From Bifidobacterium sp. ESL0732 (GTDB taxonomy: Bacteria; Actinomycetota; Actinomycetes; Actinomycetales; Bifidobacteriaceae): 64,000 nucleotides of DNA. Shown in pieces: positions 7,944-16,521 of this stretch (within the stretch, counting starts at the first letter, position 1; every line of letters begins with the position of its first letter). A model generated the notes under the pieces. It saw only the letters and a program-made list of their open reading frames with translations. It made no database searches and was not told the origin of the DNA. The stretch covers positions 620,001 through 684,000 of the forward strand of contig NZ_CP113920.1 in assembly GCF_029395535.1 (NCBI RefSeq), given 5' to 3'. The position numbers and the translations under genes were made by a program.

Positions 7944-8114
7944 GCGTTAGAAAGCAGAAAACCAACCCTTTAAATCTGCTTTTCAACGTAGTGGCGCAAC
8001 AAGATGCGTTAGAAAGCAGAAATCGTGCCTCCTAAATCTGCTTTTCAACGCAACTGTACGGATGGCTTGCGTTAAAAAGCAGATTTACTCCCTCGTTTTT
8101 CTGCTTTTCAACGC
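7944..8114. repeat. Array B: three more units of the same alternating 15-mer
   Basis: Forward elements (GCGTTAGAAAGCAGA twice, GCGTTAAAAAGCAGA once) start at 7944, 8006 and 8069. Reverse elements (TCTGCTTTTCAACGC, with one final C to T change) start at 7975, 8037 and 8100. Steps are 31, 31, 31, 32 and 31 bp. Loops are 16 nt and gaps 16-17 nt. Total length is 171 bp, the same as array A. It lies 5' of the AbiEi-like gene, about 190 bp from its start, in the 7753-8184 gap. Apart from the array, that gap holds only the presumed promoter of the gene. Confidence 0.9.
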
Positions 8115-8184
8115 AGGTGCTGTCATTCCGAGCAAAAGGAAATGAAGTTGCGAAGGTGATGGAAGTCGTGGATACAGTAAAGTG

Positions 8185-9741
8185 CTATGGTTCAGGCTTG
8201 CTGTTATTGGCGATCTGCTTGGCTTTCCAATCGCCGTGTTCGAGGCCCAGGCTGGCCGCGCCGGTCCCGTAACGATCACGAACGGCGTCGAGCACGGTTT
8301 CGGCGCTGCGGATGCGATTTCTGCTGCTGCGTTTGAGATCACCGATATTGTCGGTATTCCTACTGTTGTCGGCGTGAGCGCTGTCGTTACGCCGATTACT
8401 GTCTTTCTCGGCATGTTCGTCGCCGTTGCCGCTGCTGATGTGGTCATTGTCGTTGCCGACACTGTTATCGTTGCTCACACATGTAGCGTTGCCATTCCCG
8501 TTGCTATCACTGTCCTTGTTGCTGCCGAAAGTATTACCATTCTGGCTGCCACTGTCGGTACCGCCGTCTGCACCGCTGCCGAGCATGTCCTCGATGGTCA
8601 GCTGCACTGGGGTGGAGCCTTTGTCACTCAGCGAGCTGGCGCTAACACCTGCGAGTCGAACCTCGCGCGGCAGGGGAGCGTCATCAGGTGCGTCGGCGGG
8701 CATCTTCAGCATGGCTTTGAGCAGCGCCACGGATTCGGGGTACATCGCCGCCGCAGTGTCGATGGGCCGCTCAAGCGTGTGCGCCTTGGTCGAGTAGCTC
8801 ATGTCGGCGAACCGCAGCTTGACGTTCACCGTTCGTGCCACCAAGCCCTTCTTACGCAATGTATGCGTGACCTCGTTGCTGCAATGGTGCAGCAGTTCCC
8901 GCACCTTCGAGGCGTCGCGTGTGTCCTGTTCGAACGTAATTTCTGCGCCGATAGACTTCTCCGGTGCGTGCGTGACGATAGGCCGCTCATCCTGTCCGCG
9001 AGCGGCGAGATAGAGGTTGTGCGCGGTAATTTTCGAACGTGTCGCCTGCAGCAGCGCCGTCTCGTCCATATCGGCGAGGTCGGCGACGGTTTTGACGCCC
9101 CACTCGTTGAGCCGTTTCTCCAGCGATGGCCCGATGCCGGGAATCCCGCGTAACGGCATCATCTGCACGAATTCAGCATGCCGAGCTTTCGGGATGAGCA
9201 GCATGCCGTCCGGTTTGGCGTTGGTAGAAGCCATTTTCGCGACCAGTTTGTTGGCCGCGATACCCACCGAGCAGGTGATGTCAAATTGCGCCGCCACCTG
9301 CGCCCGAATCCAAGCCCCGATGATGCTGGGCGACTTCCAGCGCAGCAGCGCGCTTGAAACGTCCATATAGCCTTCGTCGACGGAGACCTGTTCGATCTGG
9401 TCGGTGACCTGCCGGAACACGCTGTCGAAGATTTTCTTTGACATTTCGCGATAATAAGGCATATCGACGCGCACGTACGCACCGCCCGGGCAAAGTTGCT
9501 TTGCGCGCACCATCGGCATCGCCGAGTTGACGCCGTATTTGCGCGCCTCGTAATTGGCTGCGGACACCACGCTTCGCGGTCCCGGCCAGCCGATAATGAC
9601 GGGTCGTCCGCGCAGTTCAGGATTTCGCGCTATTTCCAGCGACGCGTAGAAAGCGTCCATGTCGATATGCAGCACTGTGCAACCGGTCTCGTCGTGACCC
9701 CAGTCGCGTTTCGCGGCGGCGTTCCTTGGTGCTGTGCTCAT
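8185..9741 (-). CDS. dinB: DNA polymerase IV (DinB, Y-family) with long Asn/Asp-rich tail
   Basis: This is a translesion polymerase that copies damaged templates without proofreading. It has VLHIDMDAFYASLE with the first metal aspartate, YEARKYGVNSAMP, QVSVDEGYMDVS with the catalytic DE pair, and a helix-hairpin-helix GIPGIGPSLEKRL. The little-finger domain follows. Family members are about 350-410 residues, whereas this one has 518. The last 130 or so are Asn/Asp/Ser/Gly-rich (for example SGADGGTDSGSQNGNTFG) and probably disordered, ending KAKQIANNSKPEP with no obvious beta-clamp peptide. I prefer the ATG at 9741 (MSTAPRN); an in-frame start at 9768 is possible. It stands alone on the minus strand. 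Confidence 0.9.
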   Translation of the reverse strand: MSTAPRNAAAKRDWGHDETGCTVLHIDMDAFYASLEIARNPELRGRPVIIGWPGPRSVVSAANYEARKYGVNSAMPMVRAKQLCPGGAYVRVDMPYYREMSKKIFDSVFRQVTDQIEQVSVDEGYMDVSSALLRWKSPSIIGAWIRAQVAAQFDITCSVGIAANKLVAKMASTNAKPDGMLLIPKARHAEFVQMMPLRGIPGIGPSLEKRLNEWGVKTVADLADMDETALLQATRSKITAHNLYLAARGQDERPIVTHAPEKSIGAEITFEQDTRDASKVRELLHHCSNEVTHTLRKKGLVARTVNVKLRFADMSYSTKAHTLERPIDTAAAMYPESVALLKAMLKMPADAPDDAPLPREVRLAGVSASSLSDKGSTPVQLTIEDMLGSGADGGTDSGSQNGNTFGSNKDSDSNGNGNATCVSNDNSVGNDNDHISSGNGDEHAEKDSNRRNDSAHADNSRNTDNIGDLKRSSRNRIRSAETVLDAVRDRYGTGAASLGLEHGDWKAKQIANNSKPEP

Positions 9742-9902
9742 GCCCCCATTGTAATTCCGGGCTTGCATCGTTCTTGCCGGTTGTGAAATTGGTATTGGCA
9801 GATGGGATTGGCTTACCGTTAGCGCACGGGTACCGCCGAAATTTCTAGCGCGTCACACTTTAAAATCACTTTTCAACTATTGGGCAGGTTGGTGTAATTT
9901 AG

Positions 9903-10967
9903 ATGATTATGTCGTCGTCTTCGTACTCTCCTCACAACCAGGCTGATCAGCCCGATCAGTCCAAGCAGCACAATCATCCGAACCAATCCGAACAATCACG
10001 CTCATTGCCCGCCCAATTGTCAGGTTCGCGCTTGGACGCCGTGTTCAATCGCATTCCGGTGGTTCTCATCATCATGGGTGAAGGGCTGATGATCTATCTG
10101 GCCACTTCGGTCGCCAAGTTGGCGTTCACCCAGCTTGATCCGCTGCTGGCCGCTTGGTATCGCGTCGGTTTCGTAGCCATTCTTATGCTCATCTGTCGTC
10201 GGCCGTTTGCGAAGACGAAACGTGCCGGTTTGCCGCACGGTTCCCGCGATTGGTGGATCGTCGCGCTCGCGGGCATTTCCGTGATGCTGATGAACACGCT
10301 GTTTTATTTGGGCATGAGCAACATGGATATGGGCATCGCCGTCTCGATCGAGTTCGTCGGCCCGCTCGGCGTCGCCGTCATCACCGGCCATAGCTGGCGT
10401 GAACGTGTCGGCATCGTACTCGCGGCGTGCGGTGTGGTGCTGCTGGCCGGCGTCTCGTTCTCGAACCCGACTAAATATCCGCATTTTCTGATCGGCCTGG
10501 TCGCCATCCTTATCGACGGGGCGATGTGGGGCTGCTATATCGTCTTCGGCCGTATGGTGGCCCGGCGCGCGAATCCGCTCGATTCCCTAAGCGTGAGCAT
10601 ACTGATCGGTTGGCTGGTACAGTCCGTTTTCCTTGCGGTCCCAGCGATCAAAGGTGTCGCCAGCCCCAAGCCGAGTGCAACGTGGGCCCGCGGGCAATTC
10701 GGCGAGTTGAAGCTGCTCGGCGTGATGCTGGTAGTCGCCGTTTTCGCCTCGTTCCTGCCGTATATCATCGACCAGATAATCATGCGCCGCGTTAGTTCCG
10801 CGCGTTATTCCGTCATCCAGGCCATCAACCCGGTTATGGCACTGCTGGTCGGCTTGGTCATCGGTGAAATCCCGACGTTGGGCGATATGGCTGGTGTCGC
10901 ATTGGTCATTGTCGCTGTCGTCATCACATTCTCCGGCCATCGCAGCCCTGATCCGGAAACGATGTAG
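9903..10967 (+). CDS. rhtA: EamA/DMT-superfamily exporter, RhtA-like
   Basis: This 354-residue membrane protein of the drug/metabolite transporter superfamily has ten predicted helices arranged as two EamA repeats. Marks of the RhtA (threonine/homoserine exporter) branch are GEGLMIYLATSVAKLAF near the start of the first repeat, AWYRVGFVAILML, and SIEFVGPLGVAVI. A hydrophilic Gln/Asn/Pro-rich cytoplasmic leader of about 40 residues precedes the first helix. Start codons at 9903 and 9909 are both possible and neither has a strong ribosome site. It is a likely exporter of amino acids or related metabolites. It stands alone between dinB (divergent) and a tRNA gene. Confidence 0.8.
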   Translation: MIMSSSSYSPHNQADQPDQSKQHNHPNQSEQSRSLPAQLSGSRLDAVFNRIPVVLIIMGEGLMIYLATSVAKLAFTQLDPLLAAWYRVGFVAILMLICRRPFAKTKRAGLPHGSRDWWIVALAGISVMLMNTLFYLGMSNMDMGIAVSIEFVGPLGVAVITGHSWRERVGIVLAACGVVLLAGVSFSNPTKYPHFLIGLVAILIDGAMWGCYIVFGRMVARRANPLDSLSVSILIGWLVQSVFLAVPAIKGVASPKPSATWARGQFGELKLLGVMLVVAVFASFLPYIIDQIIMRRVSSARYSVIQAINPVMALLVGLVIGEIPTLGDMAGVALVIVAVVITFSGHRSPDPETM

Positions 10968-11149
10968 AAAGCAGGAATACTCTACCGTATACGTTTCGGC
11001 CATGCTGTCGATTGTGTTTGTTGTTCTCTCGAGCTAGAAGCCGAATAAAAATAAAAGCGACGAAGACACGGGTGAGATTCCGAGTGGCGTGCGTCGCCGG
11101 ATGCTGTTATAGTAATGAAACGTTGCGCTCGCGAATGCGTTCGCAGCTC

Positions 11150-11236
11150 GGAGCTGTGCCTGAGTGGCCGATAGGGGCACCCTGCTAAGGTGTTAACTGC
11201 GCAAGCGGTTCGAGAGTTCGAATCTCTCCGGCTCCG
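11150..11236 (+). tRNA. tRNA-Ser (anticodon GCT)
   Basis: The acceptor arms GGAGCTG (11150-11156) and CGGCTCC (11229-11235) pair. The long variable arm is typical of serine tRNA, and the T-loop reads GTTCGAATC. The anticodon GCT is at 11184-11186 and reads AGC/AGU. CCA is not encoded. The length is 87 nt. Confidence 0.95.
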
Positions 11237-11261
11237 CTTTCAGAGGTATAAATAAAGACCA

Positions 11262-11291
11262 GTCGGGAGTAAGCTAAGGCTTACTCCCGAC
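11262..11291 (+). terminator. Perfect 13-bp hairpin after tRNA-Ser
   Basis: GTCGGGAGTAAGC (11262-11274) and GCTTACTCCCGAC (11279-11291) form a perfect stem around TAAG. A clear T-run is missing, so termination is likely but not certain. Confidence 0.6.
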
Positions 11292-11494
11292 TTGCGTTTC
11301 AGGGCGTTTGGCATGGTTGCCGACTTCGCTGTAAATCACGCTAAATCACCCCAAATAATTACAAAGTGAACCTAGAATGAACTCGCAATGACTTGCTATG
11401 AAGCTTAGTGCTGTCGAGAGTACATCAAATTTACATCAAAATGACGCCGGATTATTCATAGTGATGTCGAGGTTTTAGCCGGTACCTGAAACGC
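11292..11494. other. Non-coding stretch downstream of tRNA-Ser
   Basis: No gene is seen here. The stretch includes the near-repeat ACATCAAATTTACATCAAAAT around 11424-11443. tRNA 3' ends are common integration sites, but I find no repeated copy of the tRNA 3' end and no integrase, so an element remnant is only a guess. Confidence 0.35.
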
Positions 11495-11533
11495 AAAAAG
11501 TGCCCCGCTCCGGTTTTGATGCCAGTGCGAGGC
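11495..11533 (-). terminator. Terminator of the GNAT gene
   Basis: Read on the minus strand, GCCTCGC (11533-11527) pairs with GCGGGGC (11508-11502). ACTTTTT follows immediately. It lies about 20 bp past the stop of the acetyltransferase gene. Confidence 0.65.
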
Positions 11534-11553
11534 CCCTCGAACTAGTGAAAGCA

Positions 11554-12348
11554 CTAAGCCTTACGGTTTTTGTCGCGTTTAATCCACTCATCCTTGGTAA
11601 TCACCCGCAAAATCGCATCATGATGTTCGTCGATAAGCGGGAAGTAATCGTTGTCCTTACGGCATATCGCGCGCATGCCGCAGTGCTCCATCACCTTGCC
11701 GGAAGCGGGGTTTTCGGCGTAGTGCCCGCCCCACACGGCGTTGCAGCCAAGATCAACGAACGCGTGCCGGAGCATCGCCCGTAGTGCTTCGGTCATCAGC
11801 CCTTGTCCCCAGAACGGACGGCCGACCCAGTAACCGAGCACCCGATCGCCATCGTAATGGGCAAGCGCGCGTTCCAGTGGCGCCGGATCCACACCCTTAA
11901 ATAAGGTATGTGCGTCAATGGCTTCGCGCACGAATTCGCCGGCATGGTCGCCTGGTTCGGCCTTCTTGAGCTCGATGGCCCCGATTGGGCTGTCGTCGCC
12001 AGGCTTGGCATCTGCTGTGTGCTCGACAATCTGGCTGGTCGTGACGTTGGTATGTGATTCGCCGTGGTCATCGCGATGTTCTTCGTTGTCATTACTGTTC
12101 CGCGAGCTACTGTTGGCTTGTTGTGCTTGGCCGTTATTGTCAGCCTCCCGCAACGTGATGGCATAGTTCTCGTCGCCGGTGAAGACGTTATCGAGGGTGT
12201 CCATGCTCTCCTCGACGCTGCGGTGCGGCATCCACCCGCAGCGAATCCCGATTTCCGGGTCGGAGGCGTAGCGGAACAGCGATTCGGCCTCGTGCCGGTC
12301 GCCGTGTTTCCAAGGGCGGAGAATGAGTCGTTCGGTAGTGATTTGCAT
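11554..12348 (-). CDS. GNAT acetyltransferase (RimJ/RimL-like) with internal hydrophilic insertion
   Basis: The N-terminal ITTERLILRPWKHGD and the later LGYWVGRPFWGQGLMTEALRAML, followed by NPASGKVMEHCGM, are classic RimJ/RimL-type GNAT elements that bind acetyl-CoA. Substrate is unknown; it could be a protein N-terminus or an aminoglycoside-like small molecule. Between the two halves sits an insert of about 55 residues rich in Asn, Ser, Glu, Asp and His (ADNNGQAQQANSSSRNSN and onward) that is not part of the fold. I chose the start at 12348 (MQITTERL) because homologues begin at this motif; upstream codons to 12537 read as non-coding. The protein is 264 residues. Confidence 0.82.
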   Translation of the reverse strand: MQITTERLILRPWKHGDRHEAESLFRYASDPEIGIRCGWMPHRSVEESMDTLDNVFTGDENYAITLREADNNGQAQQANSSSRNSNDNEEHRDDHGESHTNVTTSQIVEHTADAKPGDDSPIGAIELKKAEPGDHAGEFVREAIDAHTLFKGVDPAPLERALAHYDGDRVLGYWVGRPFWGQGLMTEALRAMLRHAFVDLGCNAVWGGHYAENPASGKVMEHCGMRAICRKDNDYFPLIDEHHDAILRVITKDEWIKRDKNRKA

Positions 12349-12690
12349 AACGTGAAGTATAGTGGCCGTATACGATGACAATCGATTGTGCGTTCGTTGT
12401 CCGGATAACCCGTATGGGGAGCGCAGGTACGCCCTTGTCCCTTGCTCCTTAACCGGCAGTCTAGCAGACAAAATCTGCGGCTCGGTCCGAATTTCAAGGA
12501 TTGACATGCCGTAGTAGAAATTTTCACAATTTAGCACTTTCTTATAGTGTGTGCCAAATCACACAAATGGCGCAAATCTGCCGTTTTCGTTGTTCGAAAG
12601 TATGGTAATCGAGAAAATTAGGATATTGTGCCTGTAGCCAAAAGTAGAGTGGACTATCGATAAGGTTATCGAGGAACCAGGGGAGCGTCG
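12349..12690. promoter_or_regulatory. Divergent promoter region between GNAT and yigZ genes
   Basis: This 342-bp gap between divergent genes has no further gene. The part near 12540-12640 is AT-rich and should hold both promoters. GTGTGCCAAATCACAC (12549-12564) is a small imperfect palindrome that might be an operator. The sequence CAGGGGAGCG provides the ribosome site for the gene at 12691. Confidence 0.4.
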
Positions 12691-13335
12691 ATGGGCAGTG
12701 AGCAAAACGATATGATCGATGGATTTTCCACGATTGCAAATGCCGCAACGGCGCCCGCGCACGATTCGTTCATCGAGAAGAAGTCCGAGTTCATCGGTGA
12801 CGCCTGCCATATCAACACGTTGGACGAGGCGCTCGTGTTCGTGCAATCCGTGCGAGACCAGAACCCGAAGGCCCGTCACGTCGCCTTCGCAGCGATTTTC
12901 GGCGCCGCTCTTGGGGCGACCAAGGAGCGCATGAGCGATGACGGCGAACCGAGCGGTACTGCGGGCAAGCCGATACTTGACGTGATTCGCATGGGCAAGC
13001 TCACCGATTGCGTCGTCACGGTCACACGTTATTTCGGCGGTATTCTTCTAGGTTCCGGCGGTCTGATCCGCGCCTATTCCACGGCCGCTTCGATGGCGGT
13101 GAAGGCCGCTGATATCGAGCGGATCGTGCCGATGCAGCATTATTGCATCATCTTGGAATACCCGTGGCTGGGCCGTTTCGAGCAGTTACTCGAGCAAGTT
13201 GGCGGCAAGGAAGAGTCCAAGGAATTCACCGATCGCATCACCATGCATTTCGCCGTTCCGGCTGCAAACGCCGAGGATTTCGAGGCGCGGGTTCGCGAGG
13301 CGTTCAATGCCCGTGCGCGTCTCGAGAGATTCTGA
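12691..13335 (+). CDS. YigZ/IMPACT family protein
   Basis: This 214-residue protein belongs to the UPF0029 (YigZ/IMPACT) family. It carries ARHVAFAAIFG, SDDGEPSGTAGKPIL and VVTVTRYFGGILLGSGGLIRAY, the hallmark segments of the N-terminal fold. A C-terminal ferredoxin-like domain (DUF1949 type, IILEYPWLGRFEQLL) follows. Eukaryotic IMPACT interferes with GCN1-GCN2 signalling. The bacterial role is unsettled, possibly linked to the ribosome or RNA. The next gene begins 21 bp downstream, so the two are probably cotranscribed. Confidence 0.88.
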   Translation: MGSEQNDMIDGFSTIANAATAPAHDSFIEKKSEFIGDACHINTLDEALVFVQSVRDQNPKARHVAFAAIFGAALGATKERMSDDGEPSGTAGKPILDVIRMGKLTDCVVTVTRYFGGILLGSGGLIRAYSTAASMAVKAADIERIVPMQHYCIILEYPWLGRFEQLLEQVGGKEESKEFTDRITMHFAVPAANAEDFEARVREAFNARARLERF

Positions 13336-13356
13336 GGCTCGCGTTAAGCTGGAACC

Positions 13357-14052
13357 ATGAGCGAAACGGAACAGGATGAAACGAACCAAGAGCAGGGCAA
13401 TGCGCCAGAGAACGCCGAATCCACGGAATCGAATGACGCAAACGCGCAGAATGCCGACTCCGACTTCGAGCCGCTGACCGACACCTATGAGGAACTTCGG
13501 CATACCGATGATTCGGCCGAGTTGAGCGCCGCAGCCCGCAAGCCGTTGCCCCCGAAGTCCGATCAGGCGGCATTTTCCCGCTCCACAGCATTGCTCGAGG
13601 CGGTAGCCGGCAACCAGCACACCCCGCTCGAAGACCGCATTTTCCTGGCCCGGACCATGCCGTTCCCAAATATTCTGGTGAAGCTTTCCGAGGATGAGAA
13701 CGATGAAGTCCGCAAAGCCGTTGCCTCCAATACCGCTGACAAGAACTGGCTGGTCGGCAGGCTTACCAAAGACAAGGTGAGCGAGGTGCGCGAGGCCGCG
13801 CTGCGTAACCCGCAAACTTCATGGAAGATGCGTCTCGAAGGCGCTCAAAACCCCGAAACCACGCCGGATACGCTTGATTTCCTGAGCAAACTTGGCGTCG
13901 AATTCGAGCCGGATGCTCCAGCGATTCTTTCGTCGATGGTCCGTCGCGCCGTCGCCCTTAACCCGAACTGCGGGCAGCCCACGCTGGCCCGGCTCGTGCA
14001 AGACTCCTCGACCGACGTCCAGCATGCCGCCGCAGGTCGTCTCGGCCAATAG
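13357..14052 (+). CDS. HEAT/LRV-like repeat protein, function unknown
   Basis: This is a 231-residue cytosolic protein. The first 75 or so residues are acidic and Gln/Asn/Glu-rich and probably disordered. The rest is made of short helical repeats of the leucine-rich-variant/HEAT type: MPFPNILVKLSEDENDEVRKAV, then NWLVGRLTKDKVSEVREAAL, then ILSSMVRRAVALNPN, and finally PTLARLVQDSSTDVQHAAA. Such repeats usually form a curved solenoid for protein binding. It follows yigZ by 21 bp, which suggests a shared transcript. No catalytic residues are recognisable. Confidence 0.7.
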   Translation: MSETEQDETNQEQGNAPENAESTESNDANAQNADSDFEPLTDTYEELRHTDDSAELSAAARKPLPPKSDQAAFSRSTALLEAVAGNQHTPLEDRIFLARTMPFPNILVKLSEDENDEVRKAVASNTADKNWLVGRLTKDKVSEVREAALRNPQTSWKMRLEGAQNPETTPDTLDFLSKLGVEFEPDAPAILSSMVRRAVALNPNCGQPTLARLVQDSSTDVQHAAAGRLGQ

Positions 14053-14202
14053 AATTATCCCTACGCCATATTTTTTATGTAACGCAAAATTGTGACCGCC
14101 GTTGTGTATATTTAACAGATAAGTGCGCGGTATCGTATCGGTTGATCACTGCTTACAGAGTTGTTTGTTGTTGTAATCGCGATATTAGCAAGGGAGTCTT
14201 GT

Positions 14203-16521
14203 ATGGGTATGCACAGGATGACTGGCAAGCTGCTGACAGGGTTCGTCGCACTGGCCGTATCGTTCGGCATCGCCCAGCCCGCTGCGTTTGCTGCCGAAAG
14301 CCCTACTATATCTTCTGTTCCACAATCCAGTGCCGAAACTTCGAACACGCCTCCTGCTTCTGGATCTTCGGCGCAGAAGCGGGACACGACAGAATCTGCA
14401 AGTGCAGCTGGGAATTCGTCAACCGCATCCAGTGCTTCACAATCCGCGACAGGTCAAGGTTCTTCGACTCAAGGGCAATCTGCTTCGACTTCTTCTTCTG
14501 TTCCTGCTTCACCCCATTCGAGCTCGGCGTCTTCCGCCGACGGAAATTCAATCGAGGGAGGGCTTGCCAAACAGCCTGATTTCTCACTCTCGGACGATTC
14601 CGCTCAGGTAGGTTCTCAATCCGATCCGTCACAAACTAAGACGGTGGTTTCGCCGCAAGGTGTTACGTGCAACACGGTTCCTGCTCATACGCCATGGTCG
14701 GGCACAGGTGGAACGTTACTTTATAATATTCACCTTAGCGACGATGGCAACAATTGCGTTCTTGAGTTGGAAAGTGGAACTATACCGAATTATGTCAGGG
14801 ACGTACACCAAATCCCTTGGTCGTCTGACACATCTTGGACCAAAGTTATAGTATCTTCTCCGGTACATGCCTTGGATATCTTTGGCCTTTTCTATAACAA
14901 TCCAAATTTACGTTCGGCGAGTCTCAGTAATCTTAAATTAGAGTATTTGCAATACACTAGTTTGCAAGCTCTTTTCCAAGAAGATTTCGCTCTAGAACAA
15001 ATAGATGGTTTGAATACTTGGGATACGTCAAAAGTTACAAGTGTTTATGTTACTTTCCGTAATTGCCATTCACTCGTTTCTCTTGATTTGGCAAGTTGGA
15101 ATTTATCGAATGTAACTCAAGATGTTGAGTATACAGGCATGTTTTATGATATGGGTACGTCTTTACGTTTTCTGAAACTTTCCAAGAATACACAAATTAG
15201 ACCAATCGCATTTCAGTGGGGTGGAAAAGTCGGGGATAGCGATCGAAGGCCTGACACAAGTTGGCCTGACAAACAATGGACAAGTCGCGGTTCTTGGACT
15301 GATAGAAAACCGTATGATGTTGGCATAGGTAGCTCGCCTCTTTCGACTGGTCCTGTGTGGTATGGACGTCCTTATAATGTCTCGTTCAACGCCAATGGTG
15401 GAACAGGGTCGGCGTCTGGCGCAGAGAATGTGGGCTGGCCGGATATGAAGTTTCCGACTGGCGGTTTGACAAGGACGGGATATCGACTTGCTGGATGGAG
15501 CCGCAATGCCAATGCAACGTTTCCGGATTATGCGATTGGCGCGACTTGGAATCCGAATGGCGCTGACTTGCCGACATCGGATAATATGACATGGTATGCG
15601 GTATGGGTTCCGTCGCCCACTGTCTCCAATGATTTGCTGTTTCCATGGATGAGCGGCGGGGAAACTGGCAAGGTGAAAGTCTCCGGCACTGTTCCGCAGG
15701 GTGGCGGAATCCGGGCTTTGCAAGCCGGCGACAAGATCGAAGTCGCGCTGATGCCGAAGGGCAATCCCAGCTCAACGAATCCGAGCGTCGGCACACCCGC
15801 CGCAGCAAACGACGTAACGTTGGATACGACTTCATGCTCTTCAACCGCATGCAATTGGTCGGCCGCGTTCCCGATATCCGTGCTGTCCGATGCCGACGAT
15901 GTAGGCCAAGGCATGTCGTATGTGTTCCGGGCACGGCTGGTGACAGCTTCGGACGGCAATTCCGATTATGCGTTCTCGGCAGGCAAACAGGCCGATCTGG
16001 TTGCTCCCGCAGTTGAAGGAGCAGCCTTCAACAAGCAGACCCGCACGGTGTCGGGCACCGTTTTCAGTTCCGGCGACACCTCCAAACAACCCAATCGCGT
16101 CAAGGAAACCAACTTCTCGGTGACGGTGACTTGGCCGACCGGCTCGTCTTCCTCTTCTACCACGCTGACCTGCGATTCCGGCACTGCCAGCATCAACGGC
16201 GCAACCTGCCCGACTTCAGGTTCCGGCGACGGCACGTTCACGTTGCCAATACCGAGCGGCGTCCTGCTAAAAGGCAACTCGCAGATGCAGGCCAAGGACG
16301 TCCCGGCTACTGATGAACCAACATCAGTAGGCAGCGGAGTCCCCAACGTCTCATCCGCAGTAACGTTCGATACCACTATGCCCGTGGTCACCGCACTGCC
16401 CCTGACTGGCGGTAACGCCCCGACCGAATGGTGGCACCGCATCCTGCTTCCCGCCCTCGTCGCTGGAATAGCCGCATTCGTGGTCGGCGCTCGCCGTCGT
16501 CGCCTCGCCTTGCAGCGCTGA
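14203..16521 (+). CDS. Sortase-anchored surface protein 1 (BspA/DUF285 and InlB-B repeats, LPLTG)
   Basis: This 772-residue wall protein starts with a signal peptide (KLLTGFVALAVSFGIAQP, cut near AFA-AE). A Ser/Ala/Gln-rich stretch follows to about residue 150. Next is a domain with a cysteine pair (CNTVPAHTPW to NNCVLELESG), then DUF285/BspA-like segments (DTSKVTSVYVTFRNC, LDLASWNLSNV). An InlB B-repeat (FNANGGTGSASGAENV to WYAVW) lies near 390-468, followed by Ig-like domains. The end is a sorting signal, LPLTG, with a hydrophobic helix and an RRRR tail. AAGGGAG precedes the chosen ATG at 14203; an in-frame codon at 14161 lies before this site. It probably mediates adhesion. Two paralogues lie at 47391 and 54706. 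No sortase is in the window. Confidence 0.85.
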   Translation: MGMHRMTGKLLTGFVALAVSFGIAQPAAFAAESPTISSVPQSSAETSNTPPASGSSAQKRDTTESASAAGNSSTASSASQSATGQGSSTQGQSASTSSSVPASPHSSSASSADGNSIEGGLAKQPDFSLSDDSAQVGSQSDPSQTKTVVSPQGVTCNTVPAHTPWSGTGGTLLYNIHLSDDGNNCVLELESGTIPNYVRDVHQIPWSSDTSWTKVIVSSPVHALDIFGLFYNNPNLRSASLSNLKLEYLQYTSLQALFQEDFALEQIDGLNTWDTSKVTSVYVTFRNCHSLVSLDLASWNLSNVTQDVEYTGMFYDMGTSLRFLKLSKNTQIRPIAFQWGGKVGDSDRRPDTSWPDKQWTSRGSWTDRKPYDVGIGSSPLSTGPVWYGRPYNVSFNANGGTGSASGAENVGWPDMKFPTGGLTRTGYRLAGWSRNANATFPDYAIGATWNPNGADLPTSDNMTWYAVWVPSPTVSNDLLFPWMSGGETGKVKVSGTVPQGGGIRALQAGDKIEVALMPKGNPSSTNPSVGTPAAANDVTLDTTSCSSTACNWSAAFPISVLSDADDVGQGMSYVFRARLVTASDGNSDYAFSAGKQADLVAPAVEGAAFNKQTRTVSGTVFSSGDTSKQPNRVKETNFSVTVTWPTGSSSSSTTLTCDSGTASINGATCPTSGSGDGTFTLPIPSGVLLKGNSQMQAKDVPATDEPTSVGSGVPNVSSAVTFDTTMPVVTALPLTGGNAPTEWWHRILLPALVAGIAAFVVGARRRRLALQR

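Noticed and set aside
6580..8114. CRISPR array, since the 62-bp unit period is CRISPR-like
   Set aside because: Conserved parts are only 15 bp and alternate in orientation, spacers are about 16 nt, and no cas genes are near.
8182..9153. 323-residue plus-strand frame over dinB
   Set aside because: DinB motifs on the minus strand are clear; the plus frame is Val/Ala-rich shadow of the tail repeats.
9863..9878. Isolated AAATCACTTTTCAACT resembling the reverse 15-mer of arrays A and B
   Set aside because: Several mismatches, no partner 31 bp away and no repetition, so chance similarity is likely.
10966..10976. TAGAAAGCAGG after the rhtA-like gene, resembling a forward 15-mer
   Set aside because: Only part of the element matches and no alternating partner follows.
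11292..11553. Integrated-element remnant at tRNA-Ser(GCT)
   Set aside because: No integrase, no duplicated tRNA 3' end, and the part next to the GNAT gene is explained as its terminator.
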